Made by a program: the position numbers and the translations under genes. A stretch of DNA of 64,000 nucleotides from Lepidodermella squamata (Eukaryota; Gastrotricha). The notes below the pieces were generated by a model. That model was not told where the DNA came from, did no database searches, and saw only the letters and a list, made by a program, of their open reading frames with translations. This document shows, piece by piece, positions 54,476 to 64,000 of the stretch (its first letter is position 1; each line of letters opens with the position of its first letter). The stretch lies in assembly GCA_047495785.1 (NCBI GenBank), contig JBLDXI010000054.1:682001-746000 (forward strand). Reading direction: 5' to 3'.

Positions 54476-55154
54476 TTAAGGAAATCCACGTGGTCGTGCG
54501 CGACGTATTTTCTCGGTCAGTGCGTAAGTGCTTCCGTCAAGCAAACAGAGTAAGTCTGCTTTATATTTCAAAATTAATCCAAGGAATGGTTCAATGTCTT
54601 CAACGTTGAAGCCCTTTAAAGCCTTCATTTTATTGTAAAAATCAGCGAGAAACGGGATGAAGGTTGAATTTTCATAAATTGTATCATGCAATTTGGTTAG
54701 AATAGGGGAATCGCACCCAGGGTTCTAGAGGTCCATGCGCATTGCAAGGAACTGAACCTTAAACAAAGTTAACGATGCTGCGTACTTCCTGCAATCGACC
54801 ATGATGTCGCCAGCGGCCAGGCGCCTTTCCAGTTATTGGAATTATTAGTTGATCTTCGATTGTGAAACTGGTTTCAACATCCTGGCTATTATCCCGTTTG
54901 TATAATTTGATTTTTACTTTGACAATCGCAACTTCCCGAGGTGGCGCTGCGGGAGCATCTTCTGTCCAATTTTTAGACTTTGTCTGGTGTTACTATAGGC
55001 CAGCCGAATGGAAATGAGACAAAGGCCTGAGAAGATACAAATTCCTTCGATTCTGTCAGCTTTGCTATTTGCTATCGAATCTTCAATTCATCTTGACATA
55101 AATTACCTCATATGCCATGAAATTACGAGGTCCACGATCGCTCACGATCGCCAT
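54476..55154 (-). CDS. Tentative three-exon gene, 164 aa, unknown function
   Basis: Exons 55154-55107, 54983-54786 and 54724-54476, all joined in phase 0, give one open chain starting MAIVSDRGPRNFMAYE and ending RRARPRGFP. Donors are GTAATT and GTACGC; acceptors are CACCAG and CTCTAG. Exon 2 encodes an alternating beta-type stretch (REVAIVKVKIKLYKRD, TSFTIEDQLIIPITGK). Exon 3 is helical (FNVEDIEPFLGLILKY). The codon use looks coding, but neither the first exon nor the acceptor of intron 1 is certain. No signal peptide, TM helix or known domain. It would lie between the class A receptor and class C receptor 6. Confidence 0.42.
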
Positions 55155-55433
55155 CAATTAAATGAAATTCATGAAATAAAGACGCAGCTTGTTACATTTG
55201 AAACTTTGCGGCATTAGAAGGGGGCAATTTCGAGGGAAAGCTTCATGAGTAAACTGCTTGTAACAATATACCTTGTTCCGATGACCAGCAAATGTGTGGG
55301 TCTATTTTCATTCGCAATCATCGTTCAAATACACTTGAGCAGCTGAATTAGCAGCCCGTTTCAACTAATATTAACTAATTAACTAATATGAAACAATAAG
55401 GTGTGTATGTCGTTCGAAACCGAATGATCATGA

Positions 55434-57800
55434 TCACCTTTGATAGCGACCAAAAAATGGCAGCATCCAAGTAACTGAGGTTGAAGCCGATATAGCTATG
55501 ATCGAAAAAGTGATAGCAACCTGCTGCTCAATGATACCGCCGGACAGCACCAGAGCAATTAAAACAGCTGCCGGGTACAAAGTCGCTGCATTGGCTACCG
55601 CGCCACACGTAGCGCCATATTCACGAACATTTTTCGTAACTCCTTTAATTTGATTCAGTTGGTACGCTGAAAATGCGCCGAGAAGAAGGACCAGAATTTG
55701 CGAACACCCCATTGCCAGCATAAAACCGGTCATGTTAGTCGTGAAACACTTGATAGCCCACGTTTCGACAATTGTATCTCGGTCTTCGGAGTAGACAGGG
55801 CTCCCTAACATGTCAGAGGCGCATATAGTGTCCTGACTAGCAAACCAGCCTGTTAGAATTGCGGCACTTCCTAATGCAAGGAGGAGAGTCAGATTAACGG
55901 CTGATTTATCGATTTCCGACCACGAATCCTGCGTGAAAGCAACGACTTTTCCAATCTCATACGCCGAAGTTGAAACACTGCGAGACACAGGTCGATGTGA
56001 ATCTTGCGTGTTTTCATTTTCAACTGAATTAAAGGTCCTGTCCCCGTTCGTTGCAGTGATATTTGATCGATTGAAGCTCAGCTGATGGTTAGACTTTATC
56101 GGTTTTGATTTTCTACTCAAAGATCGAATCGCTCGGAGGATTACAATAATACGAACCGCAACAACTCCGAAAACGCTTGAAGCCCCAAGGCATAGAGTTA
56201 CTATAGAAAAAATCACGAGACGAACATTGCCAACATTACGATCCATGGCAAACAGGATAGCTGAAGCATTAAGGACTAAGCACCCAACAAAACCTAGTAA
56301 CTTGGTGTAAGGAAATGAGAGAGACCTCGAATTCCTTCTGTAAAACACAGCAATCATCCCAGATAACTGGCCGAAAGAAGCAATACCACCCATCACAATT
56401 GCAGTGGTGAACACTCCGTTAGGAAGTCGTTTTTCGACCTTCTCCATTGTAGGTTGGTCGATCGGAGGTTTATCCGCTATCCATTTGATAGGTCGCATGA
56501 TTTGGAGGGTGTAGCTGTCGTAGGCAAATTCATCTTTCCCACTGTCAGTACGTTGCCGGACCGTCGCGACATTTTGCATTCCTTCTTGTGGTGTCCAATA
56601 CGCAACTGCTTGAATATCCCCCTGTAGTTGGCCTTTTGGAGAATATGACATCAAACCAACCCGAACTCCGGTTACTTTCGAGGCTAGGACAGACTCATTG
56701 GCAACTCGAGTGACTATATCAGTGTAGTTTCTGTAGTCACCCAATGTCAAGTTATAGCTCCTCTGCAGATTCAGCTGAGTGTCATGAAGAATCATGGCGG
56801 CTTTCAAAACAGTATCATGGGTATTATAGGCCAGTAGGAACGAATCCGTATTAGTTACCCCCATCTGCTTCATAAGAATCTGCTCGAAATCCGCGGCACT
56901 GTAGCCTAAATCTGTTGGGGCTGTGTAATTATCTGGCTTCACCGTATTACCGAAGAAGAATGACTGCCTCCATTGCGACCATAGTTGATCCCTTGTACAA
57001 CCAGGTACTTGATTCACTGAAAAGCCGTTGTTCAAATTGATGAAAACATAACGAGATCCTGTCATTCCAAGCTTGAAGGCCTCGCATAGAAATTTGGTGA
57101 CTAACAATGAGTTTCCAGTACTGAGGACTATGATTCTCAGGCCACTCCTTTGAAGGGATAGGACCATTTCCAACTCAATGTCGGTTATCATGTTGAACCA
57201 AGGGACGACAAATCCAGACGCAACAGCTCGGTCTTGAAGGAAAAACGCCGTGCCGTAGTCGTTGATATTCGCCGAATTAGTTAGGATGGCAATTTTTGTC
57301 CATTTTCCGATTTCCCTCATGAATCTCAGCATAGATAGAGCTGTAGTCTTCCCAGTAGTAAGAGACAAGTACAAATTCGGATAAATGCTATGATCAGCGA
57401 GAAACGGCGCCCCGCAGAATGTTGAAAGGCCAACCGTTTTGAGGTGACCTAGTATTGGACCGATAGCCTTGCAACCTGTTGATAGGGCCGGTCCTACAAC
57501 AATCGGGGCTTGAATGATCCTTTCATTCGCTTCAGCATCGCGGCGGAAGTCGATGACTCGCTGGGCAGCCGAGTTGCCCAGCATTTCGTCACGATAAACC
57601 ATTTCGATGTGATAATCGGGTAGGATGTCGTTTCTAGCATTTACACGGTCTGCGACCAACTGAGAGGCTAGTAGCATAGACTGGGCTTGTTTCGCCTCAA
57701 CAGCTGTTACTGGGACGAGATTTAGGAGTTGAAGTGTTCGCGGTTTGCCTTCAACTTTCTCCAGCGTTAATATTAAAAATACCAACGAAAGGACCCTCAT
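55434..57800 (-). CDS. GABA-B-like class C GPCR, receptor 6 (intronless, 788 aa)
   Basis: Single exon. A short signal peptide (MRVLSLVFLILTLEKVEG) is followed by the family start KPRTLQLLNLVPV. VFT: APIVVGPALSTGCKAIGP, YPNLYLSLTTGKT, GLRIIVLSTGNS, HDTVLKAA. TM1-TM7 begin near residue 465. The TM3-TM4 loop is the longest of the family and Ser/Asn-rich (KPIKSNHQLSFNRSNITATN). ECL2 keeps the pair of Cys (TICASDM, WAIKCFT). The protein ends MLPFFGRYQR just after TM7. It lies about 19 kb from receptor 5, separated by channel and transporter genes, so the family is not a strict tandem array. A TATA-like element precedes it by about 100 bp. Confidence 0.9.
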   Translation of the reverse strand: MRVLSLVFLILTLEKVEGKPRTLQLLNLVPVTAVEAKQAQSMLLASQLVADRVNARNDILPDYHIEMVYRDEMLGNSAAQRVIDFRRDAEANERIIQAPIVVGPALSTGCKAIGPILGHLKTVGLSTFCGAPFLADHSIYPNLYLSLTTGKTTALSMLRFMREIGKWTKIAILTNSANINDYGTAFFLQDRAVASGFVVPWFNMITDIELEMVLSLQRSGLRIIVLSTGNSLLVTKFLCEAFKLGMTGSRYVFINLNNGFSVNQVPGCTRDQLWSQWRQSFFFGNTVKPDNYTAPTDLGYSAADFEQILMKQMGVTNTDSFLLAYNTHDTVLKAAMILHDTQLNLQRSYNLTLGDYRNYTDIVTRVANESVLASKVTGVRVGLMSYSPKGQLQGDIQAVAYWTPQEGMQNVATVRQRTDSGKDEFAYDSYTLQIMRPIKWIADKPPIDQPTMEKVEKRLPNGVFTTAIVMGGIASFGQLSGMIAVFYRRNSRSLSFPYTKLLGFVGCLVLNASAILFAMDRNVGNVRLVIFSIVTLCLGASSVFGVVAVRIIVILRAIRSLSRKSKPIKSNHQLSFNRSNITATNGDRTFNSVENENTQDSHRPVSRSVSTSAYEIGKVVAFTQDSWSEIDKSAVNLTLLLALGSAAILTGWFASQDTICASDMLGSPVYSEDRDTIVETWAIKCFTTNMTGFMLAMGCSQILVLLLGAFSAYQLNQIKGVTKNVREYGATCGAVANAATLYPAAVLIALVLSGGIIEQQVAITFSIIAISASTSVTWMLPFFGRYQR

Positions 57801-58151
57801 CTCAAAGGAACAAATTCTAGATTTACCTTTGCAAGATCAAAGCTAATACCTTCTGGATTTCGAATTGAGCGAAGGAGGAGTTTCTCTATTTTGGAGAGGC
57901 TATATACTACTCAGTCCCCGCAATTTCTGGAAAATGCAATTCACTTCGAGAAAATGTCACCATTGGCTCTAAAGCAGACAATTTTGTCCATCTGAGGCGA
58001 CATTAATTATCAATAATTGAACACTTTAGCATTATTTATTCTCTGTGTTCTTGTGAAGCTCAGCCTTTCATCACTAATTATTTTTCATAGATTCAAACTT
58101 AAGATCGAGTTTTACTAAGTAATCTGTGTAAGTAGATGATCAGAAATTGAT
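57801..58151. other. Short intergenic region with receptor 6 promoter
   Basis: On the minus strand a TATATAG lies at about 57901-57907, roughly 100 bp before the receptor 6 ATG. Nothing else seen. Confidence 0.45.
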
Positions 58152-59338
58152 TTACAGCTTTGCAACAGACACAGCATAGTGCTTGTGCTGCTCGCCCAGG
58201 TTCGCGCTCAGATCTTTCACCGTGTAGACGAGCTCGTTGAAAACAGGATTGTAGTGAATGGTCGAGACGTATTGGCTCGGTGAAGCGTTAGCAACCAACA
58301 AATAGCCAGAATCACGCGATGCAGTGTATGGGCCGACCTCACCAGTAAATCTGACTCAGCAAAGCAACGAAGAAAAATGAATGTTTGAATATCGATATAA
58401 ATTGATTTGGCATACATGTTGCTTTGATGACGCTGCCGGAAGTAGATATTTCCATCACTAGTGCGAGCCAAACCGTAGTAGAAGCCATCAATCATCGCGC
58501 CAATGCCAAAATTCATCATAAGCGTTTGAGAAACATCTGAAAAACCACTCGATTTAGGGAAAGGCGTATTGCTGGTGGCCAATGTTGTCGGATCAACCCT
58601 GAGACGCTTCAGGTAAGGATTCGCAAACAGACTATCCTGAGCTGGGACCAACAGCCAAAGACCACTAGCGTCTCCATGAAAACGGACGTTCATATTAGGT
58701 CTCTGGATCATGGAAGATCTGAAACAAAAGGTCTTTAATCATTGGAAAGTCGATTTGTAGACTTACGCTGGCAGTGAAAGGTCGTATTTGTCCAAAAAGT
58801 TGATAGAAGACCCTTTAATGGGAAGCTGGGTGAAAACATCGCTGCTTGCAATCAATTTCGCCTCAGACGAGCTTGGATTCGCATTTTTCACGCCGCAAGC
58901 GTCTTGCCGGAACATTTTGTTAATGGCTTCAAGCGAAAAAGCTGCGATCGTGACTGGATTGATGATTCGCTTATCAGGATTCGGATTGCTGTACTCGTCG
59001 TACTTGTTCGTCCAAAGTCGGCAATACAAAATGCCGTTGTGGACTGTGGCAGAGTTCGGCACGCATTGTTGGTTCTCCCTGAAGAACCAAACGCCCTCAG
59101 CTCGGCCGACTTGAAGCGAATTCAAGGAGTTGAATTGGTACATGTTCTCGGCGCCCTGTTTGTCTGTGAAGAAGCCATAGAACAAATCTTCGCGGTTGAC
59201 TTTTGACCCAGTATCGCGTAGAATGACGGCATAGGCAGATTTCTCGACTAGCAAACGGGTTTTGTTGAGATTCACCGATTTCAATCCGCCCTGGGCCACA
59301 GTCCCAGAGATCGCTAAAGCAATAACTAACAACAACAT
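58152..59338 (-). CDS. Secreted olfactomedin-like protein (357 aa)
   Basis: Exons 59338-58767, 58718-58416 and 58350-58152 join in frame. I start at 59338, not at the upstream in-frame ATG, because MLLLVIALAISGTVAQ is a clear signal peptide and a TATA box lies 60 bp before it. The chain resembles an olfactomedin beta-propeller. It has a YAVILRDTG blade near the start and a CVPNSATVHNGILYCRLW strand pair (compare GxxxVVYNGSLYY). GDASGLWLLVP matches the olfactomedin motif DExGLWxxY. The end reads STIHYNPVFNELVYTVKD, like the family's xxYNPRxxxLYxWd blade. Such domains bind other extracellular proteins in the matrix and at synapses. The call rests on motif spacing read by eye. Divergence is considerable; an unrelated propeller is the main alternative. 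Confidence 0.68.
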
Positions 59339-59684
59339 GTTTCGTAAAAGGAATGGGTGGAAAATGTGATTTAGTTTACAGCGATGAAAGGCGTGGAATT
59401 TATAGGCCATTTAATATACGAGTGATTTACAAGAAGCCATATATTTTAGCTCAATATACCAAGTTTCAAAGTTCAGACTAATAAATTAATCGCGGATTAT
59501 ACCGAACTGTACCTTAATCCGGAACAATTCTAAGCATATGATACACATTATGAGAAATTAAAGAGACGTATAATGGTTATAGTGAACTACGATCATTTAT
59601 TTCTCATCTCTCTCCTCTCGAACAAGCGTGATATCAACACGCTCATATCAACTCTTCGCTCACAAAATGATCTCGCCAGTGCTT
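59339..59684. other. Spacer between two secreted-protein genes
   Basis: Contains the TATA box above and the 3' flank of the lectin gene. No further exon seen. Confidence 0.45.
59398..59404 (-). promoter_or_regulatory. TATA box of the olfactomedin-like gene
   Basis: On the minus strand TATAAAT, 60 bp upstream of the chosen ATG, which supports that start over the one at 59410. Confidence 0.55.
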
Positions 59685-62318
59685 TCATGCTGCATTAGGG
59701 CTCACACTGCACAGAGTTTCAGGCTGATCGGCTGGATTTGTTTGCCATTTGCACACTTCGGCGTCAATGAAACCATCCGGCCGCAAGACGACGCCTGTTA
59801 GCAAAATCATATTTACAGTAAGGCGTAAAACCATTAATCCTGAAAACAACTAACATGGCCGATCGGTTACATCGCCGCGATTTGCAACCCAAGGAATTGG
59901 GAAATTTTCCATACTCTCGCCGGTGACGTGGGTGTAAAAAGTGTTCACTGACCTTAGCCCTTGAACTGCGTAACCAGTCATCCCGTTGATCATCAAGGAC
60001 ACGAACCTTTTCATATCAGCCAATCTGTCGACGTAAGCTGCTCCAAGTCCGCTGTAGTAGCATGTATCTATAAATGTCGTGAAAGTTCGTCCACGGTTGA
60101 AAAGCGACTGCATATTTCCGCCCTGCAAAATCATGGGTTGATTTTGTTGTTAATATCATATGCTAACTGATGCGACTTTAGTCTAATTTAGGAGCCTTTA
60201 GGAGACTAGACGTGACTGTATCAGCACAATAAGCACCGGCAGTCAGAACAGAAAAGAAATAAGGACAAAATCAGCAATAGTGACATAAATTTTTCTAGTA
60301 AAGCATAAAGCATACAAAAAATTACCTCTGGATTCATGCATAACACCATGTCCCCGATATTGCCGCAGTCTGTAGTTGCAAAGCCTCCTTTTTCGAGTCG
60401 AACGCCTGGAATTGATTATTTTTACGTCACACGATATCTCCTAAAACTAGTAGGTGGTCTTACAGTTACCGCTGCCAGGTTCCCCTTGCTTCCAGCCAAA
60501 AGGCCCCGGCCGCATAGGAATTCGCAGCGTGGGGGACGAAGAGACCTGATAGTAAGGCCCGAGCCCAATGTAAACCCTCTTTTTGCCGGCGGTTGCTTTC
60601 GCCTGCTGAGCTTCCCCGGGAGTTCGAATCGATGCTAGAACACCACCAGCAGCTTCACATGTGCCATAAGGTGATTGGCCATTTGTTTTAACTCGGAAAT
60701 ACTTGGCTGGAAAACAAATCATTTTGTAAACTTCAACACAGAACACGTTATGGTGAGTTAGAAAAGTTGTTGAGTGCCTTTCGACTTAGGCCATATATGC
60801 TACTAAAGAAAGCGCTGATAATTACATTTGCTGCATGTCGATCCCAGCCAGCCGTCCGGGCATTCACAGACATCGTCACCAATACAAGTTCCACCGTTTT
60901 CACAGGGTTTGCTGCAAGACTCTGTGGAGGGAACTTGTGATGCTACGTAAGTTGAGTTTCACGAGAATTACCTGCGGAGAAGCGTTCGCACACCACGTGG
61001 GCCGAGTCTGCAGCAGTTTTCAGTGCCAGTTTTCCAGTGGCGTAGTCATACTGAACATCTAAATCGATAATAATTATTGGGTGGGGATAGAACAAACTTG
61101 AATTATTTGTTAATTTTCATAGCAGGAGTTCGAGCACTAAGAACTCCCTGCACATACGAGAGAGGTCGCGGCCCTTATTGGCGAAGTCTGCTTCCAACAG
61201 CTGCACGTCCACATGCGATTTATCCGGCCAGGTTACGCGAGTCTGCGGCAGTCTGCGAGCCCAAACAGGCGCGACTCTAAGTCCTCCCTTTGCTGCTTCC
61301 GCCAGCATGCTCTTGGCAGCAGCGTAGGCATCGGCCCTGTTGAGGATTGGCAGTCTAAAGCCTTCTTGCTCGCACAGTTTCACCGCTCCACTTCTGTCCC
61401 CGATGAATTTGAACGGTTGGATAAGGAGCTGAAAAAATGAGATTAAGAAGAGAATCCCCTAAATTGCCGTTACCCACCGAATTTGGGTCTTGGCACAGGA
61501 TGTAGTTGTACTTTTTCGAACAGTCAGCCGTCATCAAGCCAGTATTATATTGATCATCGTAAAGTTCAACACCTGAGGTAAGGTAATGCTTATTTCATCT
61601 TTTAAGAGGAAGAATGACTAACATTCAGCTTCTCCAGCGTCTTTATTCGGGAACCACGGAGCACCCTCAACAACTGGAGAATCATCGCCCCATGCGTACC
61701 GCGAAGCGATAGCGCCAACCCACACAGGTTTGTCTGTCAGCTGCTTCGCGCTCAGCAGAGCTCTCAGGTTTTCCAAATCTGAAGCGGTTTTCGGCGTGGG
61801 CAGACGGCCTCCGCCAGTTCTACAGGCTGATTTAGCTTCCGCTCCCGTAACGCTTTTCTCCGGCGTGAAAACCGACTCTGTAATAATACATAAATGATGA
61901 ATGCTTCACTAAGCAATATAGAAGATTTACGAGTGTCACAGGCAGGTCCTCCAAATCCGGGGACACAGGCGCAAGTATCCTGGCCAACACAAGATCCGCC
62001 GTTAGCACATGCCGGGTTGCAGCTGGCTGCATAGGAAACAAGCAGAGGGTTCAACATATGCAAAAAGAGAGAGTTATCTTACGACTGCTGGTGGTTATTT
62101 CCTCTGGATAAGGCGTCTGCATCAGTTTGAAGAGGAACATTGGTAAGTGGAAAAATCAGGCATAATTTCCCTTACCGTCGTTTGGTTGAAATCAGCCTGG
62201 CTGTAAACCGCCAGCGGGGCTAATGCTGAAAGAGAATTTTGTTATTGTGTTAGCGGGCTGGCGGGGTTTCATGTTAGCTCTTACCCAAAAGCAGCGCCAT
62301 TACAGGTTTGAATGACAT
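59685..62318 (-). CDS. Secreted EGF / C-type-lectin repeat protein (572 aa, 13 exons)
   Basis: Exons (high to low): 62318-62285, 62225-62176, 62116-62083, 62026-61931, 61877-61623, 61572-61478, 61428-61158, 61058-60972, 60921-60826, 60706-60464, 60405-60326, 60122-59855, 59794-59685. They total 1719 bp with every phase consistent. Order: signal peptide ([20 protein letters not shown]), Thr/Pro stalk, EGF1 ([14 protein letters not shown]), CTLD1, CTLD2, EGF2 ([14 protein letters not shown]), CTLD3, CTLD4. Each CTLD has a late Cys pair (for example ECVELYDD...YILCQD). Each is split by an intron at the same place: after the first base of that Cys codon in CTLD1, 3 and 4, while CTLD2 has His there. 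WND and EPN sugar/calcium motifs are absent or weak, so carbohydrate binding is doubtful. It is extracellular and probably part of a matrix or coat. Neighbouring genes also encode secreted proteins. Confidence 0.82.
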
Positions 62319-62712
62319 TGCTATGCCTGAAGGGGTGACGAAATGAAAATTATCAAGAAAATGTTTATGAAGATGAAATGTGAGAAAATTCGATGACTGC
62401 GAGCATCTTATAAAGGCTTTTTTCTGTACTTATGTGTCAACAGCTGCTTCTGCCATGAACGCAGTTAATCATGTGACAATAATCAGCTGGAAAACAATTG
62501 ACTATCCTTCTCATTACAACTCTTCACGAATTGTTTGGGCAGCTGAGGTACGGAATGCACGTCATATCGATGGGTCAACAACACCACCAGTAGAATGGAA
62601 TGCACACGATGCCTTAGCTGCCTAAGCACTAAACATTGGCTCATTCATTCTCTCAGAATGTCTTTTTATTTCAATTATTTATTAAGTGTACAAAAAAGAC
62701 AGGATAATTAAG

Positions 62713-63333
62713 ACAGGACAAATAAGATGAGGGCGAATAAGGCAATTAACAGTCGGACCGTCGTCATTCGTCTTTCGGCTGCTTGGGTCGGTTATCAGCA
62801 GGGTGCGATAGTGGATCCTGGAGCTGCCAGGGATGGAAAATTGCTTTTGCTGTATTTTCCAAAATGGCTAGTGATTTCAACCAAAACCAGCAAAGCGGGG
62901 AAATTTCGAGAATTTTTTACTCTAAAAATTTAATACCTCTCAGAATTTATGAAACAGCCGGAATTTTCTTTTTTGTCGCGCACTGCTAGTAGGACAGTTC
63001 AGCAACGTCAAACGTTCTTTGGCAGTGGTATTTGAGCAGGAGACACTTCAGCGACCAGTCGCTATTAGCACTTAAGCAGGCAGCAATTCAGCAACTGCCA
63101 CTTTAGCAGGTGCGCCATGTACTATTCAGCAACCGACTCTACCCCAGAAGCACTGATTTTTTTTTTAGAAAAGTGGCAGCTGCTGTACTGATTTCTGCTG
63201 AAGTGCTAATAGCGACTGGCTGCTGAAGTGTCTCCTGCTCAAATATCACTGTCAATTGACGTTTCTAAACTTTCTTACAACCCTCTGGTCTGATCATTAA
63301 TTATCTTATTCTCCCTCGTCTTATTTGTCCTGT
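62713..63333. mobile_element. 621 bp terminal-inverted-repeat element
   Basis: The left arm at 62713-62749 (begins acaggacaaataaga) and the right arm at 63297-63333 are inverted with about four mismatches in 37. It carries the long palindrome 63004-63263 inside. No clear target duplication and no transposase frame. Confidence 0.7.
63004..63263. repeat. 260 bp palindrome with about 95-bp arms
   Basis: Long imperfect inverted arms contain tttgagcaggagacacttca and tcgctattagcactt on the left and their complements on the right, around an AT-rich centre. Nested within the 62713-63333 element. It is either a fold-back MITE inserted in another element or that element's own interior. Confidence 0.82.
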
Positions 63334-64000
63334 GTTTTGCCCTTCGCGATGAAAATCGCGATGAAACTCGCGGTACGAACACTACCAAACACCAATAGAC
63401 GCATTTTTTGTGCCCTATTAGTAACCCTATACGCTGATAGTAGCCTGACTAATAGTAGCCCTATTAGTCTCCCTATTCTGACCCACAAACTAAGCAAATT
63501 TGCTATGGAGGCACACGAGGCGCAGTAGAGCAAGCCCGCTGCCATGTGCTTGGAGGTTCTTGGTTCAACTCTCCGCCGCTTTAAAGGTCAGCAAAAACCA
63601 GTTGCGTGTGCTGCTTGTCGGAGCCCGTTTGTCAACTTTGGCCGTTCTAGACCAGTAATAGTCGTCGAGCGCGAGCTGCTGTGGGAAGTCGCCATGCCAC
63701 TGAGCTGGAAAACTATCGGTTGTTCCGGCGATCGTGGAAAAAGAACCGCCAACAAAGCCAGGAGTCTGTCGGATGTTCTCGACTTTCTTTAGTCAGCGCG
63801 AGCCGTACTTGAAGGTTTAAATTTAAAATATCCTAGACCTGACACCTAGAAATCTTAATGTAGCTGTTTGAGCAAAAGTTCCTTGAACAAAGCATCAACG
63901 ATTTTTTTAATTCGATGAATCCATTCCAATTTATTTCCTTATCTTTTCTTTTTTTACAGTCCATTCACCTGAAGCTTTGCGAAAAAATTTCGCATTTGAT

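Larger units (their letters stand above)
62319..64000. other. Intergenic end of window with nested inverted repeats
   Basis: Holds the promoter side of the lectin gene (a TTATAA near 62410) and the elements described at 62713-63333. A frame at 63544-63792 has no recognisable product, and I see no splice partner. Confidence 0.5.

Noticed and set aside
58788-59206. Plus-strand frames over the olfactomedin-like exon
   Set aside because: Antisense to an exon with signal peptide, splice sites and domain motifs.
62380-62625. Plus-strand 81-codon frame upstream of the lectin gene
   Set aside because: No domain, splice partner or signal peptide; lies over the lectin gene promoter.
63555-63590. tRNA-like B-box (ggttcaactc)
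   Set aside because: No A-box, anticodon arm or acceptor stem could be paired around it.

Overview
The window reads as nuclear DNA of a small-genome invertebrate animal. Genes encode pentameric ligand-gated ion channels (pLGICs), class C and class A GPCRs, a GLUT-type sugar transporter, EGF/C-type-lectin and olfactomedin-like secreted proteins and lysosomal-type S28 peptidases. Most introns are about 50 bp with GT-AG borders, and some core promoters carry TATA boxes. I cannot fix the phylum: a nematode, a tardigrade or another compact invertebrate genome all fit. No bacterial, plasmid or phage gene was recognised.

Layout. 0-2.7 kb: three tandem minus-strand genes for 113-116 aa secreted proteins of one unrecognised family. 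3-5.7 kb: a TPR/SET protein with a degraded SET motif. 5.7-10.2 kb: AT-rich DNA without genes, ending in a 1.4 kb inverted-repeat element. 10.7-20 kb: three intronless GABA-B-like class C receptors. 21.8-28.3 kb: a dead and an intact S28 serine carboxypeptidase flanking a three-exon pLGIC. 30.7-36.8 kb: two more class C receptors, convergent. 37.8-43.7 kb: a decayed pLGIC and a 2.27 kb tandem duplication holding pLGIC and sugar-transporter fragments. 44.9-46.9 kb: an intact 512 aa GLUT-like transporter. 47-49.5 kb: a hAT-type MITE, a fold-back element and no gene. 49.5-52.3 kb: an 883 aa chimeric pLGIC with an extra secreted domain and a mucin-like linker. 53-54.2 kb: a rhodopsin-like GPCR. 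54.5-55.2 kb: a tentative 164 aa gene. 55.4-57.8 kb: a sixth class C receptor. 58.2-62.3 kb: an olfactomedin-like protein and a 13-exon EGF/C-type-lectin protein. 62.3-64 kb: nested inverted repeats and no convincing gene.

How it fits together. The dominant theme is membrane reception at the cell surface: six intact class C receptors, two intact pLGICs and one class A GPCR, mixed with secreted recognition or matrix proteins. The class C receptors have a Venus-flytrap domain and seven TM helices. They have no cytoplasmic tail, an enlarged Ser-rich second intracellular loop, no introns, and GABA-pocket positions that appear substituted. I infer a lineage-specific, possibly chemosensory, expansion. 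Receptors 4 and 5 share a perfect 177 bp segment in opposite orientation, which points to recent gene conversion. The most unusual single protein is the chimeric pLGIC at 49.5-52.3 kb.

All exon joins were read by eye from splice signals, reading phase and paralogue comparison. No database or alignment program was used.
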